From Oceanobacillus salinisoli (GTDB taxonomy: Bacteria > Bacillota > Bacilli > Bacillales > Amphibacillaceae), in assembly GCF_009733865.1 (NCBI RefSeq), contig NZ_WOFB01000019.1:62001-126000 (forward strand): 64,000 bases of DNA, given 5' to 3'. Under the pieces are notes generated by a model, which was not told the origin of the DNA, searched no databases, and saw nothing but the letters and a program-made list of their open reading frames with translations. Position numbers and translations under genes: made by a program. This document shows positions 17,845 to 25,442 of the stretch, piece after piece (within the stretch, counting starts at the first letter, position 1; every line of letters begins with the position of its first letter).

Positions 17845-19089
17845 ATGCCAGTCGAATACCTAAAACTAATTGAACTATTAGACATAGAGCAAACACCAGA
17901 AAAATCTATATTACGAATACGGTTATCCTTTGAGGGAAATGTTGAATTACGATGGGAAATTGACAATTTTACGGCTTCCAATTTACAGGACATAGCTGAA
18001 CCTAATCAATCTTATCAATACAGATTATCTTTTCAAATCTCATGGGACCCTATTAAAAAGCGGTATGTTAGTTATTTATCAAGAACATATCTTGATCATA
18101 GTGATAGAGTTTATTTTCAATGCTCCGAAGAATATAAAAAAGCATTAAACGCCATTCAATCTATTCAATCAATAAAAAGTATTGATTCACTATCTTTCTT
18201 ATCTTTTAATCTATTAAAAAATGATGAAACAGAGCTAGAATCGGAACAAAAGCAAGAAATCGTAGTGCACAATCAATATGATCGCAAATTTTCATGGATG
18301 GCTGTTACATTTGTAAGCGTCCTTTCTCTTATTCTATTTAGTTTTTCAGTTCATGCTAGAAATTCAGTGTCTAATGAGGAAGTAATAGCGAATGCGGAAA
18401 CCCAGGATAATGAATTTAATATAAACATAAAAGAAAATATGGATCTACCATTAGCTAACTCAGAAAAGGTTGCTTCTAAACAGCCTATCGATGAGACTAG
18501 TATTCCTTATGTCGAACTAACAGATGAAGTAACATACAGTATTCCAGATGGAAACGTTGCGCTTACATTCGATGATGGACCTTCCATATATTCAAAAGAG
18601 ATTGTCGATATTTTAAAGAAATATCAGGCCGGTGGTACATTCTTCTATATCGGACTTAATGTTGAAAAATATCCTAGCTATGTCGAGTATGTAAGTTCAA
18701 ATGGCTATTCTATTGGAACTCATTCGATGAACCATGTGGATTTGTCAGAACTCTCCTCTGACAAACAGCATCAAGAACATGTACAAGTAACCAGATTAAT
18801 AGAAGATATATTGGGGGAGGAGGTAAACCTTTTTAGACCACCTTTTGGAAAGATGAATCAACTAACAATAGATTTAATCAACAAACACCAAGACAAAATG
18901 GTACTTTGGAATCGAGACCCGAAAGATTGGAAAAGTCATAATCCAGATGAAATATTTAATTACATACAAAATTCAAACGTATCCGGTTCAATTATCCTAC
19001 TTCACGAATCGCAAGCTGTTGTCGACGCGTTGCCACAGATACTTGAGCATTTACAGGAGCAAGGTTTACAAGTGGTGAGTTTAAAATGA
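17845..19089 (+). CDS. Membrane-anchored polysaccharide deacetylase (NodB domain) with novel cytoplasmic domain
   Basis: I choose ATG 17845, which has AAAGGAG at 8 bases; a GTG at 17797 would overlap the previous gene but lacks a ribosome site. The product is 414 residues. Residues 1-150 form a soluble domain I do not recognise, residues about 153-173 form a membrane helix (WMAVTFVSVLSLILFSFSVH), then comes a linker and a C-terminal NodB domain outside the cell. NodB motifs are all present: ALTFDDGPS (metal and catalytic Asp), GTHSMNH (metal His pair), LFRPPFGKMN, WNRDPKDW and ILLHES (catalytic His). It probably de-N-acetylates peptidoglycan or another wall glycan. The cytoplasmic domain could link wall editing to the coiled-coil protein or bactofilin; this is inference. 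Confidence 0.88.
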   Translation: MPVEYLKLIELLDIEQTPEKSILRIRLSFEGNVELRWEIDNFTASNLQDIAEPNQSYQYRLSFQISWDPIKKRYVSYLSRTYLDHSDRVYFQCSEEYKKALNAIQSIQSIKSIDSLSFLSFNLLKNDETELESEQKQEIVVHNQYDRKFSWMAVTFVSVLSLILFSFSVHARNSVSNEEVIANAETQDNEFNINIKENMDLPLANSEKVASKQPIDETSIPYVELTDEVTYSIPDGNVALTFDDGPSIYSKEIVDILKKYQAGGTFFYIGLNVEKYPSYVEYVSSNGYSIGTHSMNHVDLSELSSDKQHQEHVQVTRLIEDILGEEVNLFRPPFGKMNQLTIDLINKHQDKMVLWNRDPKDWKSHNPDEIFNYIQNSNVSGSIILLHESQAVVDALPQILEHLQEQGLQVVSLK

Positions 19090-19123
19090 CAAAGAAGGTT
19101 TTAAAAAGGAGTTATGAATCAAA

Positions 19124-20005
19124 TTGAGCAGGAAAAAACGAAATAATAGAACCTTGACATTTACCATCTTGGCAAATGACGCTAATAAGGTTGTTACTCG
19201 ATTGCACATACCACGAATAGGCATTTACGGAATAACAGTATTTTCTATAATCCCTATCATCCTCTTATTTTACTTTATTAACGAAAATATTGAGCAACAG
19301 CAAGAGAAGAATCGCCTAACTGCTGATTTAAATATACAAACTAATAAAGTAGATAGCTTACAAGCGAAAGTTGATAATATGGAGCAAGATAACGCTGAAG
19401 TACATAATAAGTTAGAGGAACTAAACGAATTAGAATCCCAATTAAAAGAATCACTGTCTGAACTTCCCGATAGTTTGGGACCAATCGGGGGATTGGATAT
19501 AAATGCATCCGCAGATAAGATGGAACAAAGTAATCTAATTAATCAATATAAAGAAACAATAGCTCAGATGGAACAAACTAACAAGGAATTAAAACACATT
19601 CCAACTATCTGGCCAGCCGCATCCTATAGTATTTCATCTAATTTTGGCATACGCAGTGACCCATTTAATAATTCCTCTTCATTCCACGCTGGAATTGATA
19701 TAAAAGGAAATACCGGTACTCCTGTCTATTCCAGTGCAGATGGGACAATAATTCTCGCTGAGGACTATGGAGGCTATGGAAACACAATTAAAATTAGACA
19801 TTCCAATATGTACGTTACTCTGTATGCACATCTATCTGAAATAAAAGTTAAACAAGGTGATTCGGTGAAAAAGGGAGAAAACATTGGTTCGATAGGAAGT
19901 ACAGGAAGAAGTACAGGTCCCCATCTGCATTATGAAATTATAAAAAATGGAGAACCGATTGATCCACATCCATTTATGAATATATATAAAGATATCAATC
20001 CATAA
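19124..20005 (+). CDS. Membrane-anchored M23 peptidoglycan endopeptidase
   Basis: A 293-residue protein; the best start is TTG 19124, 12 bases after AAAAAGGAG. The N-terminus is cytoplasmic and basic, residues about 37-57 form a membrane helix (ITVFSIIPIILLFYFI), and residues 60-165 form a periplasm-side coiled coil. The C-terminal M23 (LytM) domain has an intact zinc site: HAGID (HxxxD), YGNTIKI, and GPHLHYE (HxH). This is the architecture of cell-shape and division endopeptidases that cut peptide cross-links. M23 enzymes are recurrent partners of bactofilins (for example the Helicobacter Csd1/CcmA and Caulobacter pairs), and a bactofilin gene follows 26 bases downstream. Confidence 0.92.
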   Translation: MSRKKRNNRTLTFTILANDANKVVTRLHIPRIGIYGITVFSIIPIILLFYFINENIEQQQEKNRLTADLNIQTNKVDSLQAKVDNMEQDNAEVHNKLEELNELESQLKESLSELPDSLGPIGGLDINASADKMEQSNLINQYKETIAQMEQTNKELKHIPTIWPAASYSISSNFGIRSDPFNNSSSFHAGIDIKGNTGTPVYSSADGTIILAEDYGGYGNTIKIRHSNMYVTLYAHLSEIKVKQGDSVKKGENIGSIGSTGRSTGPHLHYEIIKNGEPIDPHPFMNIYKDINP

Positions 20006-20031
20006 CATCTACGAGAGAAAGGAAACTATTT

Positions 20032-20433
20032 ATGAAATTAAAAGAAAGAAAAGATAAGATAATTGATACAATCATTGGACAAGGAACCGTAATTGAAGGA
20101 AAGATTAATCATCCATCAAGTCTGCGAATTGATGGGAAAGTTTATGGTGAAGTTGAATGTACTGGAGATATATACATCGGTAAAGACGGCTATGTTGAAC
20201 CGATGATAAAAGGGAAAAATATTTACATTGCTGGAGAGGTCAAGGGGGAATTGTTTACTACTGAAAAACTGCATGTACAAGCAAGTGGTAAGTTATCAGG
20301 AAGCGCAACGACCAAAGGAATGATTATTGACGACGGTGGCGTATTTAACGGAGATAGTAAGGTAGTAGAAAATGATAACAAATCCGTTGGTAAAAAGAAA
20401 TACAATTCCAATGAAAAGGTTGAGTCAAAATAA
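20032..20433 (+). CDS. Bactofilin (polymer-forming cytoskeletal protein)
   Basis: A 133-residue protein with start ATG 20032 behind AGAAAGGAAA. The central beta-helix repeats are 'TIIGQGTVIEGKINHPSSLRIDGKVYGEVECTGDIYIGKDGYVEPMIKG' style, with regular I/V-G-x-V/I-x-G spacing to about residue 112. A basic, disordered tail follows. Bactofilins self-assemble into filaments without nucleotides and scaffold wall enzymes. It is the last of four genes in the module. The organism may hold further bactofilins elsewhere (B. subtilis has BacE and BacF, linked to motility), so the role here is inferred from the two wall hydrolases beside it. Confidence 0.95.
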   Translation: MKLKERKDKIIDTIIGQGTVIEGKINHPSSLRIDGKVYGEVECTGDIYIGKDGYVEPMIKGKNIYIAGEVKGELFTTEKLHVQASGKLSGSATTKGMIIDDGGVFNGDSKVVENDNKSVGKKKYNSNEKVESK

Positions 20434-20679
20434 GCACTTCTATACCATTGGATTTTAAACCCTTTATGAAAAATCTAATATGAGTAAAAGTCATACAAAC
20501 AATGGGGGTTACTTGGTCCGGGACTGGTAGGGCACGCTACAAGGGGAAAAAAATGGACTTCAGCCAAATGCTGAATGATTGTGGGCTATTCAGGTGCCTG
20601 TCACTTCCCGGTTTTTGTCGTTTATTGTCGAAAGAAAGTAGAGGCTATTTATTTATGGTGATTTTAAAAATAAAAAAAT
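20434..20679. other. Intergenic region after the bactofilin gene
   Basis: It holds repeat copy 4 and no gene. There is no clear plus-strand terminator for the bactofilin operon; the T-run near 20666-20679 belongs to the minus-strand terminator of soxA. Confidence 0.5.
20593..20620. repeat. Interspersed repeat GGTGCCTGTCACTTCCCG, copy 4
   Basis: The full core is followed by GTTTTTGTCG and TTTATTGTCGAA, closest to copy 1 at 8401, which has the same second GTCGAA. Confidence 0.75.
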
Positions 20680-20711
20680 GCCTTTCAAAAGGAAAATCCT
20701 CTTGTAAAGGC
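20666..20711 (-). terminator. Terminator of soxA
   Basis: On the minus strand GCCTTTACAAGAGGA and TCCTTTTGAAAGGC form a stem, followed by ATTTTTTTATTTTT. It lies 154 bases past the soxA stop. Confidence 0.75.
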
Positions 20712-20864
20712 CTCTACAAATCGTCCTGCTGAACCAGGTTATCTATATGTCTAACTTATTATCTATTAGTCTATTCATTCTAAAAATCATTCTTTTGAAT
20801 GTCAGAAGTGTTTCCCTATGGCAGAATACTTCCCCTTTAGTTCTCCTTTGGCAATAACTTAATT

Positions 20865-22046
20865 TTAATTTTTTGCTATAGCAGATTCCTTCAAGCTAGG
20901 TCGATCTATACGAAAGATAGAAATGTCATGGTCGGTTTCTCCTGAAATAGCCAGTTGGGATAAAATCTCTCCAACAACACTGGCAAACTTGAATCCATGC
21001 CCTGAGAAACCTGCAGCAATGGAAATATGGGGATGTTCTGGATGCTTATCAATAATAAAGTGCTCATCAGGAGTTCGTGTATACATACAAATGACCCCTT
21101 TCTTCAAGTCACCTGATGCTTCCGGCATAAATTGATCTAAGAACTCACGTATATGTCCTTCATCATTTTCACTAGATCCAAAATCACGATTTAATGTATC
21201 TGGATCGATTGCATCGATATATTCATGCCTTCCAACTTTTACTCCACATCCTCCAAATGTTGGGAATCCATAATAGATTGCCCTTGAACTGCCATTTGGA
21301 ACTTCAACCATAAACGTTGGGAACGCTTTTGCATCAAACAAGGCTTCATTCGCTTCAAACCAGGCAACAGGCTGACGAGATGGAACAAGTGGCAAATTAA
21401 GACCAAGTTGGGAAGCCAATTTTCCATTCCAGGAACCAGCACTAAGAATTAGCTTATCTCCAGTAAAGGTACCATTTTTGGTATTGATCTTCACCGAATC
21501 ATCATACGTCTCAATATGTTGGACCGGGTCATTCATGGAAAAATCAGCACCATGAAATTCAGCCAATTCTCGATAAGCCTGAATACAGTTTTCACTAAAC
21601 AAAAACCCTGAATCCGGCTCGTAAAATGCATCGTAGTCATCTGGAACGGTTAAGCCAGGAAACCGCTCCATTAGCTCTGCACCAGTTAAACGTTCCACAT
21701 TCAAGTTGTATTCTTTAGCACTTTCGATTGCCTCATCAATGAATGGGGCATTCCCTTTTTGGCCAAAACCAATGGCACCGCTTTGCACAAATATCTTATG
21801 GTGTGTCTCTTTTTCCAATTCATCCCACAATACCTGTGAACGAAGGGCCAGAGGAACATATTCTCGTCCTTCTCCATATGCATGACGAATAATTCGGGTT
21901 TCACCGTAATGGCTTCCTTGGTCATGTGGCGGATTAAAGGCATCTACTAGTAACACTTTTACTCCTTGTCTAGCTAAATAATAACCAGCTGCCATTCCCA
22001 TTGAACCAGCACCAGCAACAATAACATCATAATGTTTCACCATCAT
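20865..22046 (-). CDS. soxA: Monomeric sarcosine oxidase
   Basis: A 393-residue flavoenzyme that oxidises sarcosine (N-methylglycine) to glycine, formaldehyde and hydrogen peroxide. The dinucleotide motif GAGSMG begins at residue about 12. The covalent FAD cysteine is in 'KGVICMYTRTPDEHFIID', and the substrate-side 'HGFKFASVVGEILSQLA' is conserved; these segments closely match the Bacillus monomeric enzyme. N-methyltryptophan oxidase is the nearest alternative, but the neighbouring creatininase and creatinase fix the substrate as creatine-derived sarcosine. The start ATG 22046 follows GGAGGATT. It has its own promoter region carrying the element shared with the creatinase gene and the transporter/LysR gene pair. 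Confidence 0.93.
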   Translation of the reverse strand: MMVKHYDVIVAGAGSMGMAAGYYLARQGVKVLLVDAFNPPHDQGSHYGETRIIRHAYGEGREYVPLALRSQVLWDELEKETHHKIFVQSGAIGFGQKGNAPFIDEAIESAKEYNLNVERLTGAELMERFPGLTVPDDYDAFYEPDSGFLFSENCIQAYRELAEFHGADFSMNDPVQHIETYDDSVKINTKNGTFTGDKLILSAGSWNGKLASQLGLNLPLVPSRQPVAWFEANEALFDAKAFPTFMVEVPNGSSRAIYYGFPTFGGCGVKVGRHEYIDAIDPDTLNRDFGSSENDEGHIREFLDQFMPEASGDLKKGVICMYTRTPDEHFIIDKHPEHPHISIAAGFSGHGFKFASVVGEILSQLAISGETDHDISIFRIDRPSLKESAIAKN

Positions 22047-22210
22047 AATCCTCCTCTTATTTTACTTTTACACAATTAAGCCTAATTAGGTAAGCGTTTT
22101 CATAACTGTTATTATTTCCCTACCTCACCCCATTCAGAAAGATATCCCTCGGCACCAATCGAATAGTGCTGAAAATTTAATAGCTTACCTTTATTATACG
22201 AGCGATTTAT

Positions 22211-22237
22211 TTTCTTGTATAATGATGGGAAAAGATG
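22211..22237. promoter_or_regulatory. Conserved element 1 of the creatinine region
   Basis: CTTGTATAATGATGG followed by GAAAAGATG. It matches the copy at 28511 in 24 of 27 positions and is related to the one at 24424. It is about 165 bases upstream of soxA. It may be a binding site for the LysR regulator or overlapping promoters. Confidence 0.5.
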
Positions 22238-22519
22238 TCTCCTATCAGTCTTACTGATTATCATTTTTAGTTTATAGAGACCTTATCCTAGCCTCTTTTT
22301 AGAGTTAAACTATTTTTAAAATTTAGCTTCCAGGTGATATTTAAATCTGTGGTTCTGTCGTTTGGTTGACATTTACCAAAGATTGGGACAGCGGTTACTC
22401 GTCCCACCGAAAAGGTTTGTTGCTTTTTGCAAGGAAACTATATTTCGCATTTGATATAAATCCGGACTAACATTAAGTTATATTGGAGCAAATCTACTAC
22501 TGGAGCAGGAATCCTGATA

Positions 22520-22683
22520 TATGAGCGCTCCTCTCCCTTTTATGAGCGAAAATGTTTATTTATGAGCGCTCCCCTCCCTTTTATGAGCGGAAATGTTTAT
22601 TTATGAGCGCTCCCCTCCCTTTTATGAGCGGAAATGTTTATTTATGAGCGCTCCCCTCCCTTTTATGAGCGATAAAACTTATT
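22520..22683. repeat. Tandem repeat, four copies of a 41-base unit
   Basis: Units start at 22520, 22561, 22602 and 22643. Each holds TATGAGCG twice, the first as the palindrome GAGCGCTC, with a C-rich CCCCTCCC spacer and AAATGTTTATT. Units 2 and 3 appear identical; unit 1 differs at about two positions and unit 4 diverges after its second GAGCG. Confidence 0.9.
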
Positions 22684-22903
22684 TTTCAGTGGCCGAAGTT
22701 TATATAAATTCCTAACAACACCCTTTGCTTGATGCCTAGATCAAAGGCTGATAAATATCCTCCAATAGTTGATATAGTAAAATTATCGGTCGATACCATC
22801 TCCTAATCGTTGAAAAGTTCTGCCTTTTAGTTGATAACCTAAGAAAATACACCACTAGTAAACTAACTAAATGAGCACATAGAGAATGAAAACTATACAA
22901 TGA

Positions 22904-22944
22904 AAAATGGCTCCAATCATGTTTTTTATGATTGGAACCATTTT
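22904..22944 (-). terminator. Terminator of creatinase gene
   Basis: AAAATGGCTCCAATCAT and ATGATTGGAACCATTTT form a 16-pair hairpin with one mismatch. On the minus strand it ends in CATTTTTC. It lies 74 bases past the creatinase stop. Confidence 0.75.
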
Positions 22945-23017
22945 AAAGTTATTTTGGATAAATATGTGCCGGATTCTTTTCTATAATTTCCATTTAACTG
23001 GATAAGCGCCAATACAT

Positions 23018-24244
23018 CTATTTTCTAATAATATTATGTTCCGGACCGTACGGGAATTTGGTGATATTCTCAACCCCATCCTCAGATATAACAAGAATAT
23101 CATGTTCACGATATCCACCTGCACCAGGCTGTCCCTCTGGAATCATAATCATTGGTTCCATCGAAATAACCATACCCGGTTCCAGAACCGTTTCTACATC
23201 CTCACGTAACTCCAAACCAGCTTCCCGACCATAATAATGACTAAGTACTCCGAAAGAATGCCCATAACCGAATGTACGATTTGGTAAAAGACCATGCTCC
23301 CGATAAATGTCATTTAGCTCAGCAGCAATATCCATACATCTAGCACCAGGTTTTATTAGCTCCTGCCCTCTTTCATGTACCTTTACATTTATTTCCCATA
23401 ATTCCAATTCACGGTCAGTCACATCTTCAAAGAACAACGTGCGCTCAAGTGCTGTATAATAACCAGCAATCATTGGGAAAGTATTCAAACTTAAAATATC
23501 ACCACGTTGTATTTTACGGGATGTTGCCCAGTTATGTGCTCCATCCGTGTTAATACCCGATTGAAACCAAACCCATGTGTCTCTCAATTCCGCATTTGGA
23601 TAGGTCCGAGCAATTTCCCGTGTCATTGCTTGTGTCCCATGTAAAGCTACTTCATACTCTGGTACTCCCTCACCAATAGCTTCTACCACTGCAGCCCCAC
23701 CAATATCAGCAATGCGCGCTCCATTTTTAATCAGTTCAATTTCTTCTTGGGATTTGATCATTCGCTGCTTCATCGTTACTTTAGACACATCTACTAGTTC
23801 GCTATTCGGAAAAGCATCCTGCACTTTTTGTTGCATTTCTAAAGTCAAATGATCATATTCCACACCAAGACGCTGAGGTGAAGATCCATTTAATACTTTT
23901 TGAACTGCGTATAAAAAGTTATCTTTATTCCAATCTGTATAAACAATGTTGTCACCGAAGCTGCGGCGCCATGGTTGACCAGCATCAATATTTGCACTAA
24001 CCGTATAATGTTTATCCTCTGTTACCACAAGTGCATAGGATCTGCCAAATGTCGTATATAGAAAGTCACTATAATAATTAATATTGTGATAGGAAGTAAA
24101 AAGCACTGCATCGATTCCCATCTCCACCATGTTGCGGCGTAAAATTCGATTACGATTTTCCATTTCTCCCTTGGAAAAGGTTGGTTGTACCTTCTCCCCG
24201 TTATTAATTGTTTTTGTTCTTTCCAAATCAGTCATCTTTTGCAT
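23018..24244 (-). CDS. Creatinase (creatine amidinohydrolase)
   Basis: A 408-residue protein of the M24 (pita-bread) fold that hydrolyses creatine to sarcosine and urea. Segments such as 'FTSYHNINYYSDFLYTTFGR', 'NIDAGQPWRR', 'WFQSGINTDGAHNWATS', 'FPMIAGYYTALERTLF' and 'TFGYGHSFGVLSHYYGREAG' match characterised creatinases almost word for word, and not general Xaa-Pro peptidases. The histidine in TDGAHN is the known catalytic base. Family length is about 404. The start ATG 24244 follows GAAAGGGG. It is flanked by creatininase upstream and sarcosine oxidase downstream on the same strand but has its own long promoter region. Confidence 0.95.
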   Translation of the reverse strand: MQKMTDLERTKTINNGEKVQPTFSKGEMENRNRILRRNMVEMGIDAVLFTSYHNINYYSDFLYTTFGRSYALVVTEDKHYTVSANIDAGQPWRRSFGDNIVYTDWNKDNFLYAVQKVLNGSSPQRLGVEYDHLTLEMQQKVQDAFPNSELVDVSKVTMKQRMIKSQEEIELIKNGARIADIGGAAVVEAIGEGVPEYEVALHGTQAMTREIARTYPNAELRDTWVWFQSGINTDGAHNWATSRKIQRGDILSLNTFPMIAGYYTALERTLFFEDVTDRELELWEINVKVHERGQELIKPGARCMDIAAELNDIYREHGLLPNRTFGYGHSFGVLSHYYGREAGLELREDVETVLEPGMVISMEPMIMIPEGQPGAGGYREHDILVISEDGVENITKFPYGPEHNIIRK

Positions 24245-24423
24245 TTTTATATCCCCTTTCGTTTTTTCGATTTAACCCCTTGAGGGTATACGATAATCAA
24301 TGATTTTGATAATCCTTTCCTCCCTTTCTTGCGGTGCAGATATATGAATGCGTTTTCAATTTTTAGTGGATAACTTAGCAAATGATCGGAAATGATTATC
24401 TAATTTTATTTTAATAGATAGAC

Positions 24424-24450
24424 GCAATCATGTATAATAGCTAAAAATGA
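24424..24450. promoter_or_regulatory. Conserved element 2 of the creatinine region
   Basis: TCATGTATAATAGCTAAAAA followed by TGAT. It shares TCATGTATAAT and the following A-rich part with the copy at 28511 and lies about 190 bases upstream of creatinase. Confidence 0.45.
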
Positions 24451-24467
24451 TAGTAATTATCATTTTT
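24443..24467. promoter_or_regulatory. Fur-like palindrome
   Basis: AAAAATGATA and TATCATTTTT are perfect inverted arms around GTAAT. The core TGATAGTAATTATCA differs in one base from the Fur 7-1-7 consensus TGATAATnATTATCA. It might serve Fur, PerR or the local LysR protein, or simply be a hairpin. Confidence 0.4.
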
Positions 24468-24646
24468 AAAGATTTCCGGCAAACTGAAAGGCCTCCTACT
24501 AAAATAATAGATACTGCCAGGTTTTACATAGACTTCCCTTTAAGATGAACCTCTTAATAATTGTACTTGCTCTTTAGTTCTGTAACTCGAATAACTTTAA
24601 GTACTATATCGGAAAAGAATGATAATTAGTCCAAAATGATATGATT

Positions 24647-25417
24647 TTAAACCTCAACTACAGTAAATTCCTTCTTCAAAAATAAGACAATGTTGTTCGT
24701 AACATCTTCAACAATTAAACGACCTTTTTCAGCTGAACTTGACTTTCCAGTGTATAGGCAACCTGAAGACGGAATGAACGTTTTTGAAGGCGGAAACCTT
24801 TGATAAGTTGGTGGCTGATCAATGCCCTCGTCCGTAATGAGGTCTTCATGTACAAGTTCGGGTGCAAAATACATCATCATGGATGTTTCTGTAATTGCTG
24901 CATGTTCCATGGCCCACCCCTTAAATTCAACCTCATCAAATATTTTCGGCATCAGTTCAGGTGAAATGTTATCCCACCAATTAGATAATAAAATTTTAGG
25001 GTATTCTTCTTTTTGATTTCTTAATAAAAGATCGCAAGCTTCAGCTAGGAAGGCATCATTTTCATAATGGCCACTCATTAATAAAATATTTTTCCATCCA
25101 TCTTCTATAAATTCTTTCAATACATCATAGACTAAGGAGGTTAAAGTAGTGCCATTTAAATCTACAGTACCAGGAAATAAAGGTCCGCCTCCACTAGCCG
25201 GTTGTGACTTATAGCCATACGTTATCGTTGGCGCAATAACTGCCTTTACTCTCCTTGCAATAGCGTGGCCATAATTTTCCGATATAATGGCATCCACCCC
25301 TAACGGCAAATGGGGGCCATGTTGTTCGGTAGACCCTATTGGCAAAATAAGAATATGGTCTTTTACCTTTGATTGATATTCCTGCCATGTCATGTTCCTT
25401 ATTAGGTTATTTTTCAT
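24647..25417 (-). CDS. Creatininase (creatinine amidohydrolase)
   Basis: A 256-residue protein that opens creatinine to creatine. Metal ligands expected from the Pseudomonas enzyme are present: Glu31 and His33 in 'GSTEQHGPHLPLGVD', Asp42 in the same stretch, and His117 and Glu119 in 'MSGHYEN'. 'TYGYKSQPASGGGPLFPGT' and 'EHAAITETSMMMYF' also match creatininase rather than the general creatininase-like (MftE/FAPy) families. The start ATG 25417 follows AAAAAGGAG. It is 25 bases downstream of a CodB-type permease gene and so is probably co-transcribed with it. Confidence 0.93.
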   Translation of the reverse strand: MKNNLIRNMTWQEYQSKVKDHILILPIGSTEQHGPHLPLGVDAIISENYGHAIARRVKAVIAPTITYGYKSQPASGGGPLFPGTVDLNGTTLTSLVYDVLKEFIEDGWKNILLMSGHYENDAFLAEACDLLLRNQKEEYPKILLSNWWDNISPELMPKIFDEVEFKGWAMEHAAITETSMMMYFAPELVHEDLITDEGIDQPPTYQRFPPSKTFIPSSGCLYTGKSSSAEKGRLIVEDVTNNIVLFLKKEFTVVEV

Positions 25418-25442
25418 ACATATCCATCTCCTTTTTATATGA

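Larger units (their letters stand above)
22047..23017. other. Long intergenic region between soxA and creatinase
   Basis: 970 bases without a gene. It contains the conserved promoter element (22211-22237), a four-copy 41-base tandem repeat (22520-22683) and the creatinase terminator (22904-22944). The remainder is AT-rich and featureless. Confidence 0.6.
24245..24646. other. Intergenic region upstream of creatinase
   Basis: 400 bases without a gene. It holds conserved element 2 overlapping a Fur-like palindrome, plus several further GATAATC/GATTATC half-sites (24290-24315, 24393-24400, 24618-24624). Confidence 0.5.

Noticed and set aside
20502-20732. A plus-strand frame of 76 codons after the bactofilin gene
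   Set aside because: It crosses repeat copy 4 and the soxA terminator, and its composition is not protein-like.
22520-22683. A CRISPR array
   Set aside because: The 41-base units are directly adjacent with no variable spacers, and no cas gene is in the window.
23018-24244. A Xaa-Pro aminopeptidase
   Set aside because: The M24 fold is shared, but the long matches to creatinase and the adjacent creatininase and sarcosine oxidase genes decide for creatinase.
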